DNA from: Planctomycetota bacterium
GTDB taxonomy: Bacteria > Planctomycetota > Planctomycetia > Pirellulales > Pirellulaceae
DNA length: 5,230 nt
Direction: 5' to 3'
Assembly (NCBI GenBank): GCA_023417165.1
Contig: JAEZGD010000223.1
Coordinates: 1-5,230 of the forward strand
How positions within the stretch are numbered: position 1 is the first letter of the stretch; every line of letters begins with the position of its first letter. A program made the translations under genes and the position numbers. Below are positions 1-5,096 of this stretch, in pieces. The notes beneath the pieces were generated by a model that saw nothing but the letters and a program-made list of their open reading frames with translations, was not told the DNA's origin and made no database searches.

Positions 1-2
1 AG

Positions 3-293
3 ACTATACTCCCCGAGAGGACGAGACAGCGTTACAATCGCAACCACGGCGGTCGCGGTTAGGCAAGCTATGGCGCTTGTCCCGTGAATTGTAATAATTG
101 CCAACTTGCCGTGGCGAAGAGTAATAACGAATTCACTTGCAAGCGACACCAGTTGACGAAGCAAAGGAATGCATTGTTCGTAACTGGAAATGCCGCAAAA
201 GGTTAGATCACCAAGTCGGCATGTGATGTCGACAAATAGTTCCGTTCGGCCCGCTGGTTGCAGTAGCCCGACGGAGGCCTTAGAAACTTTCAT
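3..293 (-). CDS. Possible N-terminal part of an unknown protein running off the left edge
   Basis: Reading the minus strand from an ATG at 291-293 leftwards gives 97 codons with no stop before the window ends. The product begins MKVSKASVGLLQPAGRTELF and its last third is hydrophobic (roughly residues 63-90, with ITIHGTSAIACLTATAVVAI), which could be a membrane segment. I do not recognise a family. Against it: there is no Shine-Dalgarno sequence before the ATG, whereas most genes here have a clear one. G+C at third codon positions is only about 47 percent by hand count, close to background rather than a coding bias. The same frame also stays open upstream into the antisense of the DUF1571 gene, so part of the openness is a composition effect. 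If real, it would be transcribed divergently from the DUF1571 gene. Treat it as unproven. Confidence 0.2.
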   Translation of the reverse strand, partial: MKVSKASVGLLQPAGRTELFVDITCRLGDLTFCGISSYEQCIPLLRQLVSLASEFVITLRHGKLAIITIHGTSAIACLTATAVVAIVTLSRPLGEYS

Positions 294-354
294 GGATGAA
301 GTGCTTGCAGCCAGGAACCGGCAGACGGTCTCGGCGTGGCCTTCTTCTCCTCTC

Positions 355-360
355 AGGAGA
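355..360 (+). promoter_or_regulatory. Ribosome binding site AGGAGA that fixes the DUF1571 start
   Basis: AGGAGA ends eight bases before the ATG at 369. This is ideal spacing and favours that ATG over the in-frame GTG at 336, which lies upstream of the site and has no comparable purine-rich sequence before it. Confidence 0.75.
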
Positions 361-368
361 TCAGCTCG

Positions 369-1253
369 ATGACGCGAGCCAGCATCGACCGCCGACATTT
401 CCTTGGTGGCCTGGTCGGCACAGGGGCTGCCGCTGCCGCCGCCATTGCCCAAGAACGCTCACGCGATCAGTTGCGTGAGCCGGTTTTTCGCGTAGCCAAT
501 ACCGAAGGCGCGCCCCAAGGCGGATCACATCCGCTCGATCCTGCGATCGAGATCGCCACCCGCGCGCTGGGGATCATTCGCAACGACATCGCCGACTACA
601 CCTGCACGCTGGTGAAGCGCGAACGCGTCAAAGGCACGTTGCGCGACCACGAGTACATGTTTGCCAAGATTCGCAATGGCAAAGTGCAGGACGGCCGCGC
701 CGTTACCAAATTTGGCGTCTACCTGTACTTTCTTAAGCCCGAGGATATCAAGGGGCGCGAAGTGCTCTTTATCGAAGGCGAGAACAACGACAAGTTGCTC
801 GCCAAAGAAGGGGGACTGAAAGGCAAGATTGTCCCATCAGTGTGGCTGCGTCCTGATTCGGCCTTGGCGATGGCCGACAACCTGCACCCGATCACCGAGA
901 TTGGTCTCGAAAACCTCGTTATCAAGCTGCTCGAGCGCGCCGAGCGCGAAAAGCAAGCGGGAGGCGAGTGCGAAGTTAACTTCATGCGCGACGCCAAGAT
1001 CAACGGCCGCGTCTGCACGCTACTGCAAGTCAAACATCCGGTGAAACGCCCGCAGTTCGACTTCTTCCTGGCGCAAGTCTTTATCGACGACGAATTGGGA
1101 CTGCCGATCCGCTATGCGGCTTACGGCTGGCCAGAACGCGAAGGCGCTCAACCGCCTGTGCTGGAAGAATACACCTATTTGAATCTGAAGCTGAACGTCG
1201 GCCTGCCCGACAGCGACTTCGATCACAACAACCCGAACTACAAGTTCCGGTAG
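369..1253 (+). CDS. Exported DUF1571 domain protein
   Basis: This 294-residue protein matches, from memory, the DUF1571 family (Pfam PF07608), which is of unknown function and abundant in planctomycetes. The N-terminus has a twin-arginine-like leader: RRHFLGG at residues 8-14, then an alanine-rich hydrophobic stretch to about residue 27 and probable cleavage near AIA-QE. That implies export, probably folded, through Tat. The DUF1571 core runs from about residue 57 to 275. It contains the family-like block DYTCTLVKRERVKG (76-89), the HEYMFAKIRNGK segment (94-105), and YFLKPEDIKGREVLFIEG (120-137). Later come CTLLQVKHP (216-224) and an alternating pattern suggesting beta strands up to EEYTYLNLKLN (266-276). 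The ATG at 369 is chosen over the GTG at 336 because of the well-placed AGGAGA and because the Tat motif then sits at the extreme N-terminus. It is the only confident plus-strand gene and converges on the peroxiredoxin gene. Catalytic activity cannot be inferred; a lipoprotein-carrier-like (LolA-like) fold is possible but speculative. Confidence 0.88.
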   Translation: MTRASIDRRHFLGGLVGTGAAAAAAIAQERSRDQLREPVFRVANTEGAPQGGSHPLDPAIEIATRALGIIRNDIADYTCTLVKRERVKGTLRDHEYMFAKIRNGKVQDGRAVTKFGVYLYFLKPEDIKGREVLFIEGENNDKLLAKEGGLKGKIVPSVWLRPDSALAMADNLHPITEIGLENLVIKLLERAEREKQAGGECEVNFMRDAKINGRVCTLLQVKHPVKRPQFDFFLAQVFIDDELGLPIRYAAYGWPEREGAQPPVLEEYTYLNLKLNVGLPDSDFDHNNPNYKFR

Positions 1254-1275
1254 TTGATTTCAGATTGAGAGGGCG

Positions 1276-1317
1276 AAAAAACAAGACCTCGCGCGACGTT
1301 GATCGTGCGAGGTCTTG
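1276..1317 (-). terminator. Intrinsic terminator of the peroxiredoxin gene
   Basis: An 11-base perfect inverted repeat, CAAGACCTCGC at 1282-1292 and its complement at 1307-1317, extends inward by four more pairs (one of them G-T) to a six-base loop at 1297-1302. Six A residues at 1276-1281 become a U-tract directly after the stem in minus-strand RNA. It lies 32 bases past the peroxiredoxin stop. It also lies 28 bases past the DUF1571 stop but has no U-run on that side, so it is strongest for the minus strand and may only partly stop plus-strand transcription. Confidence 0.85.
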
Positions 1318-1349
1318 GTGGTTCAGAGCTAAACAGAAGACGCACTGGG

Positions 1350-1892
1350 CTATTTCTTTTCGACGCCCAATTCGCCGAGCTTGGCCGCGACGTCGGCCGC
1401 ATGCGAATCGGTCTTCACCGCCTTGTCGATGGCGGCGATCTTGCCATCCTTGTTAATGATGAATGTCACGCGCTGCGCGGCATTGCGTTCGGCATTGTAG
1501 ATGCCGTACGCCTTGGCAGTCGCGCCGGTAGGATCGCTGAGGATCGGGTAGTCTGCCCCGACCGACTTGGCGAACTCTTTGTTCTTCTCGGCGTCGTCGG
1601 TGCTGGCAGTGAAGTAGGCGACGTTATACGCCTTCAGCTTCGGGCCATCTTGCGCGAACGACTTGCATTCCTTGGTGCAACCGCCCGTGAAAGCCCGCGG
1701 ATACCAGGCGACGACTACGGCTTGCTTGTCTTTGAAGTCCGACAGCTTGTACTTCTTGCCATCGCTGCCTTGCAACTCAAAGTCGGGCGCGGCGTCGCCG
1801 ACCTTCAGTTCGTCTGCTGCATGGGCCGACAACGCAAGACCTGTCAGCAGGGCGAAAGTGAGTAACGACAATGGGCGAGTCCAAACGGACAT
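1350..1892 (-). CDS. Exported PrxQ/BCP-type peroxiredoxin (AhpC/TSA superfamily)
   Basis: This 180-residue thioredoxin-fold peroxidase would reduce hydrogen peroxide and organic hydroperoxides with a reactive cysteine. Residues 1-25 form a Sec signal peptide (MSVWTRP, a hydrophobic core, then SAHA-A), so the mature enzyme should act outside the cytoplasm. The mature part opens with VGDAAPDFEL (31-40), as in PrxQ/BCP enzymes. The active-site block YPRAFTGGCTKEC (64-76) has the family P-x3-T-x2-C pattern, giving Pro65, Thr69 and peroxidatic Cys72. Arg141 in RVTFIINKDG is at the expected position of the catalytic arginine. Cys76 is the only other cysteine and is the candidate resolving residue; it is four residues from Cys72 rather than the five seen in E. 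coli Bcp. GAGGAG at 1900-1905 is seven bases before the ATG, supporting this start. A possible promoter at 1941-1970 and a strong terminator at 1276-1317 suggest that it can be a single-gene transcript. The electron donor cannot be told from the sequence. Confidence 0.92.
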   Translation of the reverse strand: MSVWTRPLSLLTFALLTGLALSAHAADELKVGDAAPDFELQGSDGKKYKLSDFKDKQAVVVAWYPRAFTGGCTKECKSFAQDGPKLKAYNVAYFTASTDDAEKNKEFAKSVGADYPILSDPTGATAKAYGIYNAERNAAQRVTFIINKDGKIAAIDKAVKTDSHAADVAAKLGELGVEKK

Positions 1893-1940
1893 GGGATAGC
1901 TCCTCGGTGAGGTAAATGTTCCGCCAATGCCAAAGGGCGC

Positions 1941-1970
1941 AGTCTAGCACGGGCTTGTGTCCGGTTCCAA
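1941..1970 (-). promoter_or_regulatory. Possible sigma70-like promoter for the peroxiredoxin gene
   Basis: On the minus strand TTGGAA (1965-1970) and TAGACT (1941-1946) are separated by 18 bases, and each matches four of six consensus positions. Transcription would start near 1934, giving a leader of about 40 bases with the GAGGAG ribosome site in it. The pair falls entirely in the 88-base gap behind the zinc-ribbon gene. It is pattern-based only; planctomycete promoters are poorly defined. Confidence 0.35.
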
Positions 1971-1980
1971 TCTCGCCCCG

Positions 1981-2280
1981 TTAGGCCAGGAAAATCAAAG
2001 CACCAAGCGCCAACCCGATGACCGTGGTGACTCCAACATAGATGGCGATCACCGTGTTGTTCGATTGCCCTGTCTTGCCGTTGTACCACGTCTTGCATTG
2101 CAAGCACTTTACATGCGTGAAGAGCCACGGTCCGACCGCGCCGCCCCACCACGTATAACTCGCCTGCTTGGCATAGGTATTGCCGCAGGCGGGACACGGC
2201 TGGAACTGCTTGGCACCGTGGGGAATTTTGGTCGCGGGTTCGATCTGCGGCGGCGGAGCATAGGGGTTGGGTTCGGACAT
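1981..2280 (-). CDS. Small zinc-ribbon membrane protein of unknown function
   Basis: This 99-residue protein begins MSEPNPYAPPP, a proline-rich opening typical, in my recollection, of small planctomycete membrane proteins. Two cysteine pairs, CPACG (Cys29, Cys32) and CLQC (Cys59, Cys62), form a likely zinc ribbon. Between them is an aromatic/glycine stretch, YTWWGGAVGPWLFTHVK (42-58), and after them YNGKTGQSNN (66-75). Residues about 77-98 (IAIYVGVTTVIGLALGALIF) make one transmembrane helix at the C-terminus, so the ribbon probably faces the cytoplasm, though topology is not certain. I recall similar uncharacterised bacterial proteins with the WWGG...VKCxxC...YNGKTG layout, but no function is known to me. 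The ATG at 2280 is preferred to the one at 2292 because AAGGA at 2292-2296 overlaps the earlier codon and lies 11 bases before the later one. It is upstream of, and co-directional with, the peroxiredoxin gene at 88 bases. Confidence 0.78.
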   Translation of the reverse strand: MSEPNPYAPPPQIEPATKIPHGAKQFQPCPACGNTYAKQASYTWWGGAVGPWLFTHVKCLQCKTWYNGKTGQSNNTVIAIYVGVTTVIGLALGALIFLA

Positions 2281-2678
2281 GGTTGGGTGCATCCTTAATC
2301 GGACGGGCGTTGTAGAGCGAAATAAGCCTATGGCTGCCGCAAGGCGAAGTCTGCATTACAGAACACAATGTCTATACTGCTCACGCCCGGCGGCGAGTCA
2401 TCGTCGATATTCTTTCGGCTACTTCCGAAGCGTATGGCCGCGATGGATGTTTCGCCAGTACCTAAGGCTAGCCACGCTTTAGATCTATCTCTCGGTGTCG
2501 CAGACGGAACCGTTAGGAAGGCTAATCTCCTGCGCCCTAGAGGTTAATAGGGTGCAAGGATGTTGAGGGCCGCGATGCGTGTTAGAAATTGCCATCGCCC
2601 GGCCTGGCCGTGCCAGTGGCGGAGGTCAATGCAGAGGTGCAATTGCCTCGGCAGTCGAAGCAAGTAAAGACCTAAGTC
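2281..2678. other. Intergenic stretch between the zinc-ribbon and dehydrogenase genes
   Basis: About 400 bases without a recognisable gene. It must hold the promoter of the zinc-ribbon gene; the best box I see is a minus-strand TATAGA at 2371-2376 without a good -35, so I do not call it. AAGGA (minus strand, 2292-2296) is the ribosome site used to choose the zinc-ribbon start. A plus-strand ORF from ATG 2368 to TAA 2545-2547 would encode 59 residues (MSILLTPGGESSSIFF...); it has no ribosome site, no recognisable motif and opposes both neighbours, so it is probably chance. Two weak hairpins are visible: 2462-2482 (7 bp, one G-T pair) and 2531-2556 (8 bp including one G-T, ten-base loop). The second lies 123 bases past the dehydrogenase stop without a U-tract, so any terminator role is doubtful. 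Confidence 0.5.
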
Positions 2679-4271
2679 TCACACAGCCGCAAACTGTTCC
2701 ACGACCTTCTTGGCCGCACGTAGGCCATCGACAGCGGCGCTGACGATGCCGCCAGCAAAGCCCGCTCCTTCGCCAATCGGATACAGGCCGCGAATCGCTG
2801 GCGATTGAAAGTTGGCCGGGTCGCGCACGATGCGGACCGGCGAACTGCCGCGCATTTCGGGGCCGACCAGCACCGCATCCCGCAAGAAGTCGCCGCGCCA
2901 CTTGCGATCCATAATTGGCAGCCCATGTTGCATGGCCGCGGCGACCGGAGGCGGCAACACTTCGTTCAAGTTTAGCGGCGCAAGGCCCCGCTTGTAAGAA
3001 GAAGGGAGCTTCTCTGTCGGCGCTGGCATGCGTCCGGCGAGAAAATCGCCAGCGCGCTGAATCGGGCAAAGATAGTTTCGCCCGGCGAGCTGGTAAGCGA
3101 GCGCTTCGTACTTGCGCTGCAGCGCCACGCCGGCGAGCGGATGATCGCTCCCGAACTCGTGCGGCTCCAGCGTCACGACCAGGCCACTGTTGGCAAACGG
3201 CGTATCGTGGCGCGAGTTGCTCATGCCGTTGGTGCAGAACATCTCGGGCTCGCTGACGCTGGGAATCACCCAGCCGCCTGCACACATGCAAAAGGTGAAC
3301 AGGTCGCGCTGGCCGTGCGCGATGAGCGAGTAGTCGGCCGCGCCCAGCAGATCCAAATAACGCTCGTGCGCGTATTTATGCTGATTGACGATCTCTTGCG
3401 GCTGCTCGATGCGCAGGCCCAGTTGAAAGGCCTTCGCTTGCATCGGCACACCAGCCGCATGCAGCATTTCATAGGTATCGCGGGCACTGTGGCCGATCGC
3501 CAGAATGGCCACGCTCGTCGGCAAATAGCCGCTGGAAGTATGCACGCCGCGCAGTTGGCCGTCTTGCTGATCGAGTCCTTCGACACAGCAGCCAAAACGA
3601 TATTCGCCTCCCAAAGCTTCGGTCGCGCGACGAAAGTTGCGGCAGATCATCGGCAAACGATTGCTGCCCAGATGCGGCCGTTGCTCATAGACAATCGAGG
3701 GCTTGCCGCCGCAATCGACGAAGCGTTGCAAAACATATTCGACGTCGGGCCCACTCATGCGACAGGTTAGCTTGCCGTCGCTGAATGCGCCGGCGCCCCC
3801 TTCGCCAAACAGATAGTTGTTTTCGCGATCAAATGCGCCACCGCTGTCGAAGTCGCGGATGGCGCCGACGCGTTCTTTGACGGCTTGCCCTCGCTCCAAA
3901 ATGAGCGGCCGATAGCCGCGTTGCGCCAGGTAATAGCCCGCCAACAGACCGGCCGGGCCAGAACCGATGACGACGGGGCGATGGGGCAGGGGAGCGCTGC
4001 CGGGCGAGGGATCGGCGAACGCTGGCGGCTCATAGCGATCGACGCCGCTAATGATGCGCGCCGGTGGCCGTACTTCAAGTGCTGGCGATTGCACCAGTAC
4101 CGAGTAGACAAACTTAAGACGGTCGCGTGACCGCGCGTCGAGGCTTTTACGCAAGATGCGCCACGAGCCTAGATCGCTCGGTAGCAGACCGAGCCTTTGC
4201 GATAGCAACTCGGCCAGCGCAGCCTCCGGTGCTTCGACCGGAAGTTCCAGATTGGTGAGTCGCCAAGGCAT
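2679..4271 (-). CDS. FAD-dependent dehydrogenase, COG2509 type
   Basis: A 530-residue soluble flavoprotein of the uncharacterised FAD-dependent dehydrogenase group (COG2509), recognised from its overall layout. Residues 1-95 are an N-terminal domain beginning MPWRLTNLELPVEAPE. A Rossmann FAD-binding motif follows, VVIGSGPAGLLAGYYLAQRG (100-119), with LERG (125-128) closing the ADP-ribose site. GEGGAGAFSDGKLTCR (156-171) is a glycine-rich block characteristic of the group. IGHSARDT (259-266), TFCMCAGGWVIPS (326-338) with Cys328 and Cys330, and TNGMSNSRHD (347-356) match blocks I associate with it. The last FAD-contact segment is GLYPIGEGAGFAGGIVSAA (495-513). There is no signal peptide or membrane segment, so it should be cytosolic. 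The start is supported by the conserved-looking N-terminus; the only ribosome-like sequence, AGGTAG at 4281-4286, is weak and 9 bases upstream. Length is in the usual range and no frameshift is seen. Substrate and physiological role are unknown. The stop is TGA at the left end, followed by a long non-coding stretch. Confidence 0.9.
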   Translation of the reverse strand: MPWRLTNLELPVEAPEAALAELLSQRLGLLPSDLGSWRILRKSLDARSRDRLKFVYSVLVQSPALEVRPPARIISGVDRYEPPAFADPSPGSAPLPHRPVVIGSGPAGLLAGYYLAQRGYRPLILERGQAVKERVGAIRDFDSGGAFDRENNYLFGEGGAGAFSDGKLTCRMSGPDVEYVLQRFVDCGGKPSIVYEQRPHLGSNRLPMICRNFRRATEALGGEYRFGCCVEGLDQQDGQLRGVHTSSGYLPTSVAILAIGHSARDTYEMLHAAGVPMQAKAFQLGLRIEQPQEIVNQHKYAHERYLDLLGAADYSLIAHGQRDLFTFCMCAGGWVIPSVSEPEMFCTNGMSNSRHDTPFANSGLVVTLEPHEFGSDHPLAGVALQRKYEALAYQLAGRNYLCPIQRAGDFLAGRMPAPTEKLPSSYKRGLAPLNLNEVLPPPVAAAMQHGLPIMDRKWRGDFLRDAVLVGPEMRGSSPVRIVRDPANFQSPAIRGLYPIGEGAGFAGGIVSAAVDGLRAAKKVVEQFAAV

Positions 4272-4307
4272 TGGTTGAGTCTACCTAGCGACACGCCGTT
4301 GCTGTAG

Positions 4308-4328
4308 GTGCCACCTGGCAGGCGGCAC
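4308..4328 (-). other. Strand-specific hairpin between the tiny exported gene and the dehydrogenase gene
   Basis: In minus-strand RNA this segment reads GUGCC-G-CCU, loop GCC, AGG-U-GGCAC, a continuous nine-pair stem with one G-U pair. In plus-strand RNA the central pair becomes an A-C mismatch, so the structure suits transcripts of the flanking genes. It lies 28 bases past the tiny gene stop and 36 before the dehydrogenase ATG. No U-run follows, so a classical terminator is unlikely; mRNA 3' end protection or an attenuating structure is possible. Confidence 0.4.
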
Positions 4329-4356
4329 TGCATTTGACGCACTAATCGATGTACGC

Positions 4357-4542
4357 TTATCGACCAGCGCGACGACGAACCGTATTGCCATAAAAGTGGC
4401 CAGGGCGGCTCGGGCGGTTGTGGATCGGCATCGCGCGGATTTCAGCACGGGTCATGGTCGTCGCTGCGGACGACTCGCCCGGCAACGCCGCAGGCAAAGC
4501 AAACGAAGCGGAAGTAACCAAAACGAGCAGCAGCGCGCGCAT
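4357..4542 (-). CDS. Tiny exported planctomycete-style protein
   Basis: A 61-residue product with a Sec-type signal peptide (MRALLLVLVTSASFALPAAL) and possible cleavage in the alanine-rich part near residues 20-27. The mature peptide is about 35 residues and very basic. It contains MTRAEIRAMPIHNRPSRPGH followed by FYGNTVRRRAGR. I recall short planctomycete proteins built the same way (signal peptide, an 'I..MP...RP.RP' segment, then HFYGNTVRR) but know no function or name. GAGGAG at 4551-4556 lies eight bases before the ATG at 4542. The ATG at 4548 would have only two bases of spacing and the GTG at 4551 overlaps the site, so 4542 is preferred. It lies 85 bases upstream of the dehydrogenase gene on the same strand, with a hairpin between them. 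There is no cysteine, lipobox or second membrane segment. The reading is strengthened by signal peptide, ribosome site and motif agreeing, despite the short length. Confidence 0.72.
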   Translation of the reverse strand: MRALLLVLVTSASFALPAALPGESSAATTMTRAEIRAMPIHNRPSRPGHFYGNTVRRRAGR

Positions 4543-4713
4543 GCTCATCACTCCTCAAACTCGGGGGAAGGCGGGACTTGCGCTTAGCGATTTCAAGTAT
4601 GCCAAGCGACAGGCGAGAGTTTTTCGACTGGCAAACATAGCACGCACTTAACGCTTGCGCAGCCGAACCAAAGAATTTTTTAGACAACCACTCACTAGCG
4701 GTAACCTGCCTGG
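4543..4713. other. Gap between the DUF2237 and tiny exported genes
   Basis: About 170 AT-richer bases. A weak hairpin of six pairs (one G-U on the minus strand) with loop 4693-4696 lies at 4687-4702, just past the DUF2237 stop. It is not directly followed by a U-run, so it is at best a poor terminator. A minus-strand CATACT preceded by TTGG near 4597-4606 resembles a -10 but has no -35 partner. The promoter for the tiny gene is presumably here but I cannot place it. Confidence 0.35.
4551..4556 (-). promoter_or_regulatory. Ribosome binding site GAGGAG that decides the start of the tiny exported gene
   Basis: Minus-strand GAGGAG is followed by TG, ATG (4548), AGC, ATG (4542). Eight bases separate it from the second ATG, the normal spacing, against two bases for the first. 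Confidence 0.65.
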
Positions 4714-5070
4714 TTACTCGATGGCGTGCGCCTGTAGTTCGTCGAGCGTCACGAATTCCAAAGCCGAGATATGTGTCGCCGCCAGCACAACCGGCGGGGC
4801 GACTCCTGCCTCTAAGGCCTCTTGCCACCGCTGCACGCATAGGCACCAACGATCGCCTGGCTGTAGTCCCGCAAAGCCTGGCTGCGGCGTCGATAAGTCG
4901 TTTCCACGCCGTTTAGAAAACGCCAAAAAATCGGCGGTCATCTCGGCGCACACCAAGTGCAAGCCGAGATCCTCTGCGCCGGTATTGCAGCAGCCGTCGC
5001 GATAGAAGCCCGTCAGCGGATCTTCGCAGCAGGTGGTCAGCAGCGTATTTAGCACGTTGCGAGCTGGCAT
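4714..5070 (-). CDS. DUF2237 family protein
   Basis: A 118-residue protein that closely fits the DUF2237 family (Pfam PF09996), which is widespread and of unknown function. Family-like blocks run through almost the whole chain: MPARNVLNTLL at the start, DPLTGFYRDGCCNTG (17-31), HLVCAEMTADFLAFSKRRGN (38-57), DLSTPQPGFAGLQPGDRWCL (58-77), then RWQEALEAGVAPPVVLAATH (81-100). Cysteines are at 14, 15, 27, 28, 41, 76 and 78. Cys27-Cys28, Cys41, Cys76 and Cys78 are those I expect to be conserved, which suggests metal or redox chemistry without proving it. There is no signal peptide. The ATG at 5070 is chosen because GGAG at 5080-5083 is nine bases upstream and the family homology begins right after it; the frame is open further upstream, but that part overlaps the end of the propeller gene. 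It begins 26 bases after that gene's stop, suggesting co-transcription. Confidence 0.9.
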   Translation of the reverse strand: MPARNVLNTLLTTCCEDPLTGFYRDGCCNTGAEDLGLHLVCAEMTADFLAFSKRRGNDLSTPQPGFAGLQPGDRWCLCVQRWQEALEAGVAPPVVLAATHISALEFVTLDELQAHAIE

Positions 5071-5079
5071 GGGGATGCA

Positions 5080-5083
5080 CTCC
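5080..5083 (-). promoter_or_regulatory. Ribosome binding site GGAG for the DUF2237 gene
   Basis: GGAG on the minus strand ends nine bases before the ATG at 5070. It lies in the 26-base gap after the propeller stop, supporting the short start. Confidence 0.5.
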
Positions 5084-5096
5084 AAAGGGTAAGAAG

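Larger units (their letters stand above)
1..368. other. Gene-poor leader upstream of the DUF1571 gene
   Basis: No recognisable gene lies in this stretch. All three plus-strand frames are closed within the first 94 bases. The longest, read from base 2 to a TAA at 92-94, would give a 30-residue tail rich in Arg and Leu (ending RLSREL) that I do not recognise; it could be the end of a gene to the left or chance. One minus-strand frame is open from an ATG at 293 to the left edge and is listed separately as a weak candidate. I found no convincing -35/-10 pair for the DUF1571 gene: a TTGACG at 153-158 has no suitable -10 partner at 16-18 bases. The section is visibly more AT-rich than the genes, as expected of intergenic DNA. 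Confidence 0.5.

Noticed and set aside
336..368. Eleven-residue N-terminal extension of the DUF1571 protein from GTG
   Set aside because: It contains the ribosome site of the ATG at 369 and would displace the Tat motif from the N-terminus.
1299..1865. 188-codon plus-strand ORF
   Set aside because: It is antisense to the peroxiredoxin gene, whose active-site motif, signal peptide and ribosome site are all clear.
1844..2368. 174-codon minus-strand ORF
   Set aside because: It overlaps the zinc-ribbon gene and the peroxiredoxin start in another frame and shows no motif.
2368..2547. 59-codon plus-strand ORF
   Set aside because: No ribosome site, motif or codon bias, and it opposes both flanking genes.
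2626..3291. 221-codon minus-strand ORF rich in Arg and Ala
   Set aside because: It is an out-of-frame reading within the dehydrogenase gene; composition is typical of a GC-rich shadow frame.
3141..3770. 209-codon plus-strand ORF
   Set aside because: It is antisense to the dehydrogenase gene; the flavoprotein motifs show the coding strand is minus.
4442..4849. 135-codon minus-strand ORF spanning the gap before the tiny exported gene
   Set aside because: It overlaps both the DUF2237 gene and the tiny gene out of frame and has no domain-like pattern.
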